From positions 10,439,925-10,503,924 of the forward strand of contig NC_068339.1 of assembly GCF_014633365.1 (NCBI RefSeq): DNA of 64,000 nucleotides, in the 5' to 3' direction. The notes under the pieces are model-generated. The model saw nothing but the letters and a program-made list of their open reading frames with translations, did no database searches and was not told where the DNA came from. Every line of letters begins with the position of its first letter. Position 1 is the stretch's first letter. Position numbers and translations under genes: made by a program. This DNA is from Diospyros lotus. Its lineage: Eukaryota > Streptophyta > Magnoliopsida > Ericales > Ebenaceae. Positions 10,811-22,171 of the stretch are shown here, piece after piece.

Positions 10811-12590
10811 ACATCTTCTCATGTCTGTTTGATTGCTGTTGTACTTCTGGTTCTTTAGGAAATGCTTGCAGGATCAGTAGAGTACCAATTGCCAGTGATA
10901 TACAGCTTTAGTACCTTGTAATTTTGCTAGTTCACTCTTGTTTGCTACGCTATACTAGCCTATTTGAGCATCAGTTGTTCAACAAGCTATGCAATAAAGA
11001 AAGACTAGGTGATATCTGAACCCTTTTTAAGCTTGTCTTATTTAGTAATGGCTGCAACCCTTTGAGAAAGATACCAAGTGTTTCTCTCTTTTCTTTGGAG
11101 TTGTGTGGTAGTATAGCTGGAAGGGTAACAGTTGTTTGCATTTCAGAAAATTGAGGAGATTTGTGTATTTTTTAAGCTCTCTTATTGTGTTTGGATAATT
11201 TTAACACTAGGAACTAAAGAGAAAAACGAAGTAGGGAGGGTTATGGGCGTTGACACAGGTTGCCTGGTTTTGCAGGATGTGCCACGAGGGAGAGAGTGAA
11301 AAAGCTATTTTCTCTGGGAACTGGGAACCCGGTAACATTTGGAACTTCTGTCTGAGTCACCATTACCCAAGCAAGAATGATGAATTTTGAACATGCATGG
11401 ATTCTCCATCGTTTTCGAGTTGACTTTGTTGTTACTCGAGTCATACATAACAGGATTGCTGCCAAGAGTCCCCTGCTGCCACCCCGAAACCCAAAAAAGA
11501 ATAGAGGTTTATTGGTGAAGTCAACTCAATTAGTTTAGTTGTGTTATATATGTTATAAATGATGATATTTTAATATTCAAATGTAATATGTGTGTCTTTT
11601 CTTTTCTTTTATAAATTTCTTTCTCATAATTCTTAGGTATCACGATTTCACAGTTCTTTTCTCTCCCCCCGGTTGATAACTGTTCCCATAGGAATTACTA
11701 GTCTATACTTAACTTGAATTTCCAGCTCTGTGGGTACATTTTCTTATAGTTCGTATTATTATTTGCTTATTTGTATACTGGTATGGATGGCTCTTCTTTT
11801 GATTTATCTTTCTTCATCATGGAAGTTAGATATACTATGTGAGTGCTACGAAATAGTCTTGTTGGCTTCCGGTAGAACATCAGGACTCAGTGGTTGGTTG
11901 ATCCTACCAACTGGATGGGATCTGTGATTAGCTATTCCGTTAGATGCGTGAAGCAAGCAGATTTTTAGGTAGAGAACACAATTAGGTCTAGGAAATCATA
12001 ACCCGAAGTATGTTTCTGCTATGTTTATTGCATCGAGGTTGGATCAGGCTTTTTCCGTCCTTCAAAGTATGCAAGTACTCGTCGAGGACAAAAAATTTGG
12101 TTGCGGATACTCTTGTGTTATGTAACATGGTATATTCCCCCCCGTCTCACCTCTCGTTCTATTTGATAGTGCGATAAAGCATGGAAATAATATTCTTAAT
12201 TTGATGGAATGTGAATAGCATATCCTATGTCTGCATGTCTGAGAGAAGGCAAGCATCCATTTAGATTTTCGAATATACAGAGAATGATGCTTAGTTAGTA
12301 AGCTCAAGCAAACTCCGAAATGCTTTTTATAATGTTAAGTGTTTGTAGGTCTCTGTTTATATTTACCCCCTGTGCTTATTATTATTGGATAAGTTGGCAG
12401 GGAGATATTCTCGGTGAAAAGGGCGCCATCACTGCACAAGATAAAGACGGAGAAATGGATTCCTTTGCCTCTACCGTTGTTCTTTATTAGACTTCTCTGT
12501 CTCTTAACAAGACATTCAGGCGAGACGAGAAGATAGATAAAAACAGCCTCGTAAAATTGAAATTTGTGGGACTTCTTTTTCTTTTTTTTT
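10811..12590. other. Intergenic stretch with no recognised feature
   Basis: The open frames here are short and have no recognisable motifs. The stretch 11220-11470 is less AT-rich than its surroundings but shows no domain I know. Confidence 0.4.
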
Positions 12591-12617
12591 GGGGGGGGGG
12601 GGGGGGGGGGGGGGGGG
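12591..12617 (+). repeat. Poly(G) run of 27
   Basis: An uninterrupted G27 follows a T-rich run. A run of this length may form G-quadruplex DNA and is prone to sequencing or assembly error. Confidence 0.9.
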
Positions 12618-15600
12618 TGTTCTTTCTTTTCTTCTTACTCCTTCCAGCCAACTGACCCAATGAAATAGAACGAGGGAGAAACGAAAGGAAGAAAGAAGAA
12701 AAAGAACTTGTGTTGTTTGGTCAGAGCAGTGAGTTTTTCTCTGATTGACTTAAAACTTAATTTAAAGGATTTGCTAATTAGATTAAATATTATAAAATAC
12801 AGTGATACAGGAAATTTTGTTCAAGCCGTATTTCAATATGATAATTTTTTGTTTTTTAGCAAACTTATGTAAGAGGGTATGTGGAAAGTTTTGTAAATGA
12901 AATACCAATCTTGTCTTGTCTCTTTTGTTTTTCTTTTCTTTGTTTTTTATTTGATATATCCGGTCTTGTCTTTTTCTTAAATTTATGTTATTTTGTGTTT
13001 TAGAAAGGTGATGGAAGAAAGAACCAACCACGCTATCTATGGGCATTGGGGCATAATGCATTATTATTTTTCTCTGTCATTGCAATATAACTGAAGGGTA
13101 AAATGCATAAGTTAAAAGAACCAACTTTTTAATTTAAAAAAAAAAATGATATTTTTCAAATGCTAACCTAACGGTAATTGTTTTATTTTTAATTTGATAA
13201 TAAGAATATATACATATATATAAATAGGAGCGAATAAAAAATAATTAAGGCTGTTGAGATGAGTCGTCTTAAATCATCAAATGATGAAAGTCTCATGATA
13301 ATCTCTTTCTTATTATATATATATATATATATATAATAGGAAGATAGGTACTTGCATTTCATTTAGACAAGCATGTTGCTACTTACAATAAACCATTTTC
13401 CCAAAATATGTCTTTTAATCTACCACTGTTTCTTCTTGTCGATTTAGGACATAATGTTTTGTTCAATTAGGATATGTTATTCTTTAGGTTTTTTTTGATT
13501 GATTTGTGTCTGAAATGTGTATGCCATTATGTTTGCATTAAAATGGAATTTAATTACTGGTTAGTTTCGGTTGGGTAGAGAAGGGTTTTCAAAATACCTT
13601 ACCTAAACTCAATAACTGTCTACATCGACTCTTTTTATCATTATTATCCTATTTATAAAATAAAAATTAGCCCGCGTAACAAATTAACAGGCTACATTCT
13701 GCAACGACTTGATTGTCTCGTCATGTGTGTCTTTGCACCAAAGAGGCATGGGATGGCATGGACATGGTGGCCTAACACCTTACCTCCCCCATCTTTATTA
13801 TTATTCTAAAATAGTTCTTCTACATGGGTTCAGTTCCAACATTCATTTAATACTCCATTCACTATGTCTCTCTACTCTACTTCTTTTGACATGCTTTAAT
13901 TAATCAATTGCCCATAAAAGTCAACAAACTACAAACAACCACCTTTTAATGCGTGCAGTAACAATTCTATCAGTTTCATTCCATCATTAATTATTAAATA
14001 CTAAAATCACCTTTTTAAGTAGAAGTATTCAGTGACGTTAACTAGTGATTTGAGAGGAAAAAATTAAATATATATATATATATAACCACTCACCCTAATT
14101 AGATTCCAAACTTATACAAAATTTTAATTTATCTCTCGAAAATCAATTAACCCATAACCTGAGTGAAATCCAATTTATTTTTAAACTATAGAAGTAAATT
14201 AATTTTTATTTTAACCACCTCACAATGATAAATTGTGTTTTAAATAATTGTAATATTATTTAAAAGTACTCGTCTATTGTTTTCATTATTTTTTTAAATC
14301 TTTTCAAAACTTTTTAAAGCGAAAACAAACAATCAAATAATGTTATTTTTTATTTTATTTTTTCAAAATAATAAAATTGAAAGCAAAAAGTTGACCAAAC
14401 AATCTCTAAGAAATTTTATATGAAAAAATAAACAAAAACAAATTACATCATTTTCATATTTTTACTTTTTTTTTTCTCAAATTATCAATTAGGATCACCT
14501 TTCTCCAATAAAAGATAAGCTTAGTATTTTTATTTTTAATTAATTTATAATAATAATAATAAAATTACGACAATTACTTTAAGATTAATTGGGACATTTT
14601 GAGTATTTTCTTTTTTTTTTTTTGGAACGTATAAATCTAATTTTTTAACCATAACATAACAATAAAGCAAGTTCTCAATAAAAAAATAAAACGTCTCAAA
14701 TTATAAATGGGGCTTAGTGAATTTTACCCTTAATTAAACTCATATGCAACTTTCTAAGGGAATGGAAGGTGCAGTCTAGCTACGTTTTCATCAATCTCAA
14801 TCGGTGTGTGAAAAAATAATAATTTATCGTCGATCCCTATAAAATAATATAATAGTTATAATAATAATTTATAAATAAAAAATTAGTCTCATTTATTACA
14901 AAATCTCAAACCATAATAGAAAGACGCACCCACCCACCCTTTCTTGTTGTTCCGTGGAGGAATCATCAAGTCCCAACGCTGTTTGGAGGTTGAGAAATGG
15001 GGGTAGAAAATGGAGGAGAGTAGTTGAGTTTCCAAGCCTTTAGGTAAGGCAACTGTGGGGGGGGAGAATTAAATTTGTGACTTGTGAGAGAGGCGGGGGG
15101 AGTTTGGTTTTGTTTGTTGTTTGTTTGAACTTTGAACGAAGCAGCAAATCCCGGAGCCCTCACCCCCCCCCCCCCCTTCCTTCCTCCTTGTTAGATAGAG
15201 TTTGGCTTACCAATTTTGACTTCTCACTGACCATTACTTATATTCTTGTGAAATTTTTGTTTAAAAAACCAAAATTGCTTTTCAAATAATTACTTTAAGG
15301 TTGGCTTGTCATTGATGGATGTACGTACCATTGTCTAAAGCAGCACTTCAACTTAGACCCATAAAATAATAGGATTTGAAATATCTGCAAAATGAATATA
15401 ATATGAAATACAAGTATTCCAAATTTTATCTTTTGTTTAAAGAGAAATAGTTTAGCGTTTAGTTTAATCGGTCACCTAAGAGACCATTTTAGTATTGTTA
15501 TATGTATTTAATCAATTATTATAAAAAAATATATATTCTTGAAAGTAAGATGACAAGAAATGATATTGACAAACGTGTGTGTGTGTATCATTAATTAATT

Positions 15601-16473
15601 AATTAATGCTATTTGAAGGAATATTGTAGTGTCTAAACCAAAATCATTTCATCTTATGTGTTTGCTTTGCTTCCCAATATTGGTGATAGAAGCTTCAAGT
15701 TAACCTTTGATTTTGCATCTCAACGTAACAATAGTATTATTTGATTGTGGGTAATCAAATTCTTTTTCTAAGTTTAGTCGATTAACAGAAGCATTTATCT
15801 CTTAAGGAAAGCCTTTTTTTTTTTTTTTGGCAGCCTTTTCACTGCAAAGAGAGAAACACAGGTGTATAACAATTTGAATATAATCACAGTACAAGTGTAC
15901 AATGTTACAATACAATTTAAAAATGATGGGGTGGATTAATTAATAAAATTAAAACTTTATTATTATTATTATTATTATTATTATTTTATTTTGAAAGGCA
16001 GAGAGTGTGACATGTTGATGCCCAGAACAGTTTTTATGGCACGCTCCGTATCCCTAGTAAAATATTTGCCCTCTTGTCCGGTCATGGCAGCTCCCAAAAG
16101 TGACCACTGGTTTATTTAATGGGGCACCAACTCTTAAATGACTATTATACCCTTTTTTGCTCCTCAAACGGATCCAAGTAAGAATCATTAAGTAAGGCTT
16201 TTAAAACTTATATATTTAAGATTTTGAGTTTATTAATATTATTATTATTATTTATAACTAAAGTATAGCTTTACTTCTTAGTAATTTTTTTAGAAAATAT
16301 TAAAAACAGAAAAATCTTAAAATATTATATTTTACCTCCCCCATGCACTTAATTACTCTTCCATCTATGTTATTTATTAAAACTTTTTTCAAATGTTATT
16401 AATCTCGAATCCTATTTGGAGGGTAGGGACCGATCAACCCATCAAGTATTAGTAGGCTAAAACTCACACCCAT
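12618..16473. other. AT-rich intergenic DNA with microsatellites
   Basis: No gene is supported. Simple repeats include (AT)n near 13313-13336, (TA)n near 14069-14083, a C-run near 15163-15176, TTAA repeats near 15592-15606 and (TTA)n at about 15957-15986. Confidence 0.5.
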
Positions 16474-17128
16474 TAGGGGTGTCAACGGTTCGGATTGGTT
16501 TGATTATATAAAAATTCAATAACTGAACCATTTTTAACGGTTCGAAAAAAATAAAAATCATAACTGAACCATTATATATATAAAACCAAACCATGACTAA
16601 TCTGTCGCATCGGACTGGTTTCGGTTCTATCTAATTAACATTTAGTTTCTAAATATTTTCGCAAAATATGAAATTACAAATAAATTTGTTAATTAAAATA
16701 AACCCATAACTTTATTAATGCTTCAAATCTTAAAGTAAAAGTAAAACAAAATAATTCATAAACTACCTCATCAAATGAGATTATATCGACAATTTAGTAT
16801 AGCAATAGCGCATAAAAGTGTAGAAATAAAAGAGCTCATAAATAACAATAACCAACAACAAAAAAGAAATAAATAAAAGCTAGTAGATTAAAATTATAAG
16901 TAATAATATATTTATGCGTATATATATAAAATTTGTAATATATATACAATTATAATATCAGTTCCGATTTGGTTCGAACCATGATTTGAAAAGAAAATTA
17001 GTAACCAAATCAAATATATCAGTTCTTAATTTTTTAGAGTCAGAACCTAACCGTTGAACCATAGAACCAATCCAAAAGGCACAGTTTGGTTCGATTCATC
17101 AATTTTAGAATATTTTTTAACACCCCTG
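16474..17128. mobile_element. hAT-type MITE with GGTT/AACC-rich ends
   Basis: A 655-bp unit that starts TAGGGGTGTCAA and ends TTAACACCCCTG, giving inverted ends (T/C)AGGGGTGT, which is canonical for plant hAT elements. The 8-bp flanks ACACCCAT and ACACTCAC agree at 6 of 8 positions. Subterminal GGTTCGG, GAACC and GGTTCG motifs are repeated at both ends. There is no coding sequence, so it is non-autonomous. Confidence 0.75.
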
Positions 17129-17944
17129 ACACTCACAAAAGGACGTTTATTAGATGCTTGGACCCTTAATTAAGCTACTATATTAGTTTAATGTATCAAT
17201 TAATTTCATTAGAAAAATGCTCTCATTATAGCAAATGCATTGAGTTACTCTGGTTTACGTGATTTTTGTATCATTAAAATTGTAAGATTAGATATCTAAG
17301 GATATTACGAGTTTTATTTCATTATCTAATTAATTATTCTACTCACGAATTTAAAGATGATAAAGTTGACAACTCAATGAGAATCAAACTTGTTTAAAGA
17401 AAAAATCTGATAATATCACAAAGTTTAATAAACCCCATTAATTAAACTTTTAAAAAGCAATGTAATAAATATTTCATGATCTAAGTGGGATCATACATAC
17501 CTAAAGAATACATTTAAACGTATGGAACTGGAATTAAAACTACCATAATTCATTAATATTTAATGTCTGTCAATAGACTATTTTGGGTAATGGTGCCCTT
17601 AATTTATTTGCCGCTAGAAGACCCTCATATATATATATATATATTAATTAAATTGAATGTCCACTATGAATGGATGAGTAGGATTTTGTACTTCTAGTCC
17701 TGACTCCGGAGCTATTGCAATATCAATAGCGCGACTTTTAAATTTCAACTAGTTTTATTTTCTGGTTCAAAATAATTAAAAAAAATTAAACTATCTCATA
17801 AAAAAATTATCCCTTTTATTAAATTAATTAAAAATTGATTGTGAATTCATTCACTCGCGAGTAGGTTCAAAAATTTGCGTGGACATCATATATTTAATTA
17901 ATTAGTTGTGTACGTGATGATGTTTATTAATTAATCATAAGTTA
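17129..17944. other. AT-rich spacer
   Basis: No gene or element is recognised. An (AT)n run lies near 17630-17643. Confidence 0.4.
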
Positions 17945-18402
17945 AATATATTTTTTTATTTATGTATTTTTATATTTTTTCGTATGATCATTCAAACTTT
18001 TTATTATTTCAATTATACTTTTAAATTATACATTTTCGAGTCAATTGTACATCTTAGTTAAAGCATGTAACACACGTGCGTTGAGATACCCAAATTACCC
18101 TCTTGTGTGTGTGCAAACGACCACTATCTCTGCCACAACTTCTTTCTTATGTGGCCAGCGATGAGATAAGGGAGGTGGTCGACAACAAATACAAATGATG
18201 GAGAAGAAAACGTGATAGATATGGTGGTTCGCAATGAGACTAGGTGGACAATATGGCATAATAAGAACCAGTCGGCGACGAGGCAAAAGCGGTGGTCGAC
18301 AACAAGTTTAGAGGATGGAGGAGAAGTTGCAAGTCGATGGCCATGGCAAAAGGTTTAGAGGTCATCGTTGGTTGGGAAATATGGTAGGTGAAGAGGCGGA
18401 TG

Positions 18403-18629
18403 TATAATACCCCAGGAGCCCAGAGGAGAATAGTATATATCGAGGATAGGTAAGGAATGAAACAACACTAGCTGGATACCTTTTGGGCTGAATGCTGGGA
18501 AATAACTCCCAAGTTAAATGTGCTTGACCTGGGGTAATCCAAAGATGGGTGACCCTCCTAGGAAGTTCATGTAAGCCCATTAGGGTAAGTTGTTCCGGTC
18601 CTTCCTATCGCTCGATACGGGATGTTACA
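18403..18629 (+). repeat. Cassandra 5' LTR with 5S-like segment
   Basis: The 5S-like part is about 18470-18581. It has AGTTAAATGTGC (A box, normally AGTTAAGCGTGC) and GATGGGTGACCCTCCTAGGAA (C box), with one extra C relative to 5S rRNA. Confidence 0.9.
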
Positions 18630-18631
18630 GG

Positions 18632-18642
18632 TGGTATCAGAG
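18632..18642 (+). promoter_or_regulatory. Cassandra primer binding site
   Basis: TGGTATCAGAG, the initiator tRNA-Met type site, lies two bases after the 5' LTR. Confidence 0.88.
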
Positions 18643-18815
18643 ACGACCATTGGCGAAGACGGTCCGATGAGGGCGGGGAGTGGCACCGAGGCTCGAGGGC
18701 TTGTACAAGGAGTAGCTTCTGGCAGGCTTCTAGGATGGCAGCCTCCAAGGGGAGAAGATCTGGGACCATTTGTAAGGTCGTACGACGAGGACGTCATGTG
18801 CTCAAGGGGGGAGAA

Positions 18816-19042
18816 TATAATACCCCAGGAGCCTAGAGAAAAATAATATATATCGAGGGTAGGTAAGGAAGGAAACAACACTAGCTGGATACCTTTAGGG
18901 CTGAATGTTGGCAAAGAACTCTCAAATTAAGCGTGCTTGACCTGGGGTAATCCAAAGATGGGTGACCCCCTTGGGAAGTTCATGTAAGCCCATTAAGGTT
19001 AGTTGTTCCGATCTTTCCTATCACTCAATACGGGATGTTACA
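18816..19042 (+). repeat. Cassandra 3' LTR with 5S-like segment
   Basis: It has the same length as the 5' LTR. Its 5S-like part (about 18885-18994) retains TTAAGCGTGCTTG exactly as in 5S rRNA, and GATGGGTGACCCCCTTGGGAA. Confidence 0.9.
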
Positions 19043-19905
19043 GAATAAGTCAGTAGGTGGTGAAAAATGCAGAGGCCGTCATCGATAATGGCGAAAGGTG
19101 AAGAGTAAAGGAGTCGATAGTGGCATAAGTTGTAGAGGTCGTCGTTAGTGGTTGCAAAAAGTGAATAGGTGAAAATGTATCTGGTGGTAAAAGGTGAAGA
19201 GGCTATCATCGACAATGGTGAAAGACGAAAAAGCTATTGTCAATGATGGCAAAAGGTGAAGAGGCAAATGCGTCGATGGTTCATCTTCCCCGATTGATGG
19301 CCTCTAGACCTTTCACCATAGTTAAGTCTTTGTTTCTTCAATTTTTGTCATTGTCGACGCCTTTGCTTTTTTGTCTTTTATCTTTCTCAGTTGATGATGG
19401 CCCCTACAAGTTTTGTTATAATTGTCGGCTTGCACCTTTTCCTTTATCCTCTATACTTGTCACCAACTGTTTCTTGTCTTCCCACATTCCCCCCCCCCTC
19501 CCCAGCCTCTTTGTTATCTACCATCTTTTTCATATTTTCTCTTCTATCATTTGTTTTGTTGTCGACCACATTTCATACTTCATCGACAGCCATTGAAGGA
19601 ATAGGCTACGGCTAGGATGGTGGTCATTTGCATATGCGAGAAAGGTAATTTATGCATTTTAGCATGCATGTTAAACGTTCTAATTGATATGTGTAATTGA
19701 TTTTAAAATATATAGTGTAGAGATATAATTAAAATAATAAAATAAATAAATAATTATAAAAAAAAATCATAAAAATAAAAGGGTGAAAATATCTACTTGG
19801 TACATGTGAAAAATAATGATGCGTCCTTTCATTTTGACTTTGGGACTATAGAGTTAATGGACCACTCGCCGTTAATTATTAGGGAAGGTGTGTTAAATTT
19901 ATTAA

Positions 19906-20095
19906 TTAATTAAATAATATTATTTATCTAAATTAGAGATGAACTTCGATTTAAATGATACTTTTTTATTGTTCTTTTTTATTGAATAATAAAAAAGTAT
20001 AAGTTCAGTATAGGTGGCACTCAATAAAAATGTGCCACCTACACTGGAGATTCAGCTCCATCTCTATCTCCAATTTAGATAAATAATAATATTTT
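19906..20095. mobile_element. Small hairpin MITE
   Basis: ATTTATCTAAATT at about 19922 pairs with AATTTAGATAAAT near 20072-20084. In the centre TAGGTGGCAC (20011-20020) pairs perfectly with GTGCCACCTA (20032-20041). It is about 190 bp, AT-rich and non-coding. I could not fix the termini or a target duplication. Confidence 0.5.
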
Positions 20096-20501
20096 ATTAA
20101 TTATCTATCTTTTATTAAATAATAATTAATTTTATTTGGCTTTTAGTTGCTTTTCTTTTAAAGGTATTTTGAACGTGAAAAAAAATCGATCAGAGTAGTA
20201 TTAATTTTACAAAAGCCAGCAATTATTTTAAGGTGCAAAAATGTCGTTGCCTTTAAGAGGATTTTGTCTTTCTAAACTTCTATGAAGTTAGTAGATAATC
20301 ACTAGAATTAGTCCATAATCAAATAGTATAAAAACAATTGTTAAATAATAAAATGTTGTAATAATAAGTAGGGCATATATATATAGGATAAAAGTCGCAG
20401 TGTCAGTGATGTATAAAAAATTAATATTTAATATTAATATTAATAAAAATAAAGATTGTAAGTGGAAAACAAACATTTATTTAACAATATAACAGCACAC
20501 T

Positions 20502-21172
20502 TGTTATAAGTATTTCTCGCATCATTCTTCCTAGGTCAGGCTCAATTCAATGGGCCGGCCCAATCACCCCAAACCTAGAAGGTCCAGACGGTCTCGTCAA
20601 AGAAAGTCCATACACCATCAAAATTCGAAACTCATAAAACAAGCATCTTGCGAACTCCCGATAAAGCCCCTAGCGAGCTCTCAGCAATTGACTAACGAGC
20701 TCCCAATAAAATCCTCAGTTCGCTAGATCATCCAGATCACTGGTCTAAAACTTCCAACTCGTATAAGTGGCAAAGCTGCTGAGAAGTCAGAGGTAGAGTC
20801 TATTTACTTTATCTGCAATAACCAATACTCCTCGTAATGAGAATCTCACTCTCGATTTTGTGTAGATGATAAGAGTTGTTTGTCCCCTGTTATGTGATCT
20901 TTATATTTTTATATGTTATCCGAATTGTAAAGGCCCCTCAATATAAGTAGGAGTCAGAGATATTATGAGGGGTACAAGGAGAATAATCAGACACCGCCAT
21001 TCTGAGAGAATAATCAGAGTGCGATCGTGGAGTAGGTATCGTTTTGACCGAACCATGTGAAAATTGCTTGTATTGACTCATATCTGGAACCTTTATTTTT
21101 TTTTCTCTTGACATTTTTGAACTCACTCACCGCGATCCAAAATAAATCACGATCGACTGAAATTGAAGATCA
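20502..21172 (+). mobile_element. Solo LTR with perfect target duplication ACACT
   Basis: 671 bp from TGTTATAAG to GAAGATCA, flanked by ACACT at 20497-20501 and 21173-21177. A TATAAGTAGG box near 20942 followed by a leader ending in GACCGAACCATGTG gives it the layout of a Ty3/gypsy-type LTR. No internal domains are attached. It ends about 1.0 kb before the KASII start codon. Confidence 0.87.
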
Positions 21173-21783
21173 ACACTATATAAGAAATGAAGGATCGCTC
21201 TTATTAACTAATGATTATAATTTTAAATTGATTGTTTAAGTTTGAACTAAAACATGTAGGAAGAGATTCAGAAGTAGTTTGTCAGGATATATATATATAT
21301 ATATATATAGAATAAGATAGTAAGTAGCGTTATGTCAATTACATTTATATTTATAGAAATAAAATGTACTATTATATTTATAGAAATAATAATGTACTTA
21401 AATGTTTGCACAAAGATAAGCAAGCGAGCAAGCAATACCAATCGCAAAGGGAGGGAGGTGTGCCATAAACCCTAAGGACCTACCATTAAATTGATGGATT
21501 ACACATCGGCCACCATCAGTCACATCAGTAATAAGTATTATGGACCTTCCGAGTTTAATAAGTCCGTCCTCCTTTCAAATGTGGTTAAGAAAAAGGATAT
21601 AGGTGAGGGGGCAATAGAGTCATTTTATAAGAGGAGTGCCCCATCCGGTGGGGTGGCGTAAATCTCACCCGCTATTAACACTGACAGACATACACACATA
21701 TATATATTTGTATAATTTTTCTGGTCGTAGATTCTCGTCATATTCATTCCTTCTCTATATTGCACACATCACACAATATAATA

Positions 21784-21819
<36 letters not shown>

Positions 21820-22171
21820 TTAAGAGTCCGAAGAGAAGAAGATTGCTTGCGCTTGCGCTTGCGCACCCCAGAAGTAGAAGAAGAAGCCTGGCGTGTGGAG
21901 CCAACCATTTTCTTCGAGTTGAAGAAGAAGAAGAAGAAGAGATCCACAGACAAAGATGCGGCAGTATCGTCTCTAGCCTTCACTCTCCTTCACAATCAGA
22001 TTTACTTCAACCAAAATCAAATGCAATTTCCCCGCACCAATGCCTCCTCCTCTCTGATTCCCTCGTTGCTATTCAATTCTTGATTCTTCTTCCCTCTCTC
22101 TCCTCCAAATCCCTATCGCTTTTCTCCTTCTACTAGGTTCCACTTCGCTTCTTCGTGATTTTTCCGTTTCC
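21173..22171 (+). promoter_or_regulatory. Upstream region and 5' UTR of KASII
   Basis: An (AT)n run at about 21284-21309 and a TATA-like TATATATATTTGTATAAT near 21698-21715 precede a pyrimidine/purine-rich leader with a (GA)n microsatellite at 21786-21818. The start of transcription is probably near 21730-21780. GA-rich leaders of this kind are common in plant housekeeping genes. I found no certain WRI1-type AW-box. Confidence 0.5.

Larger units (their letters stand above)
18403..19042 (+). mobile_element. Cassandra TRIM retrotransposon with 5S rRNA-like LTRs
   Basis: Two 227-bp LTRs (18403-18629 and 18816-19042) flank a 186-bp internal part that has a tRNA-Met primer site at its start and a purine tract CAAGGGGGGAGAA at its end. 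Each LTR carries a segment closely resembling plant 5S rRNA, including the internal promoter boxes. That combination defines Cassandra. LTR ends are TATAATACCCC and GATGTTACA, so the usual initial TG reads TA in both copies. The flanks GGATG and GAATA match at 3 of 5 positions, which may be a decayed target duplication. No protein is encoded. Confidence 0.93.
17945..19795. mobile_element. Foldback (long inverted repeat) element, interrupted by Cassandra
   Basis: The left arm (about 17945-18300) pairs imperfectly with the reverse complement of the right arm (about 19500-19795). Landmarks are GTGGTCGACAACAAA at 18176 against its complement near 19555-19573, and AAATTACC at 18091 against GGTAATTT at 19645. 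The inner part carries degenerate tandem repeats of about 31-33 bp at 19055-19290, with core GGCGAAAGGTGAAGAG. The TRIM at 18403-19042 sits inside, so the foldback itself is about 1.2 kb. There is no transposase, and the outer ends fade into AT-rich DNA. Confidence 0.62.

Noticed and set aside
18549..18914. Open frames of 95-115 aa on both strands
   Set aside because: They span Cassandra LTRs and internal sequence, with no protein-like features.
18470..18994. Two 5S rRNA-like segments
   Set aside because: They lie inside matching LTRs with a primer site and purine tract between them and differ from real 5S rRNA in the A and C boxes. They belong to a Cassandra TRIM and are not 5S genes.
21636..22136. 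166-aa frame upstream of KASII with SPKRRRLLALALAHPRSRRRSL
   Set aside because: It crosses the TATA region and the GA microsatellite of the KASII leader, and has no homology-like motif. It is taken as 5' UTR.
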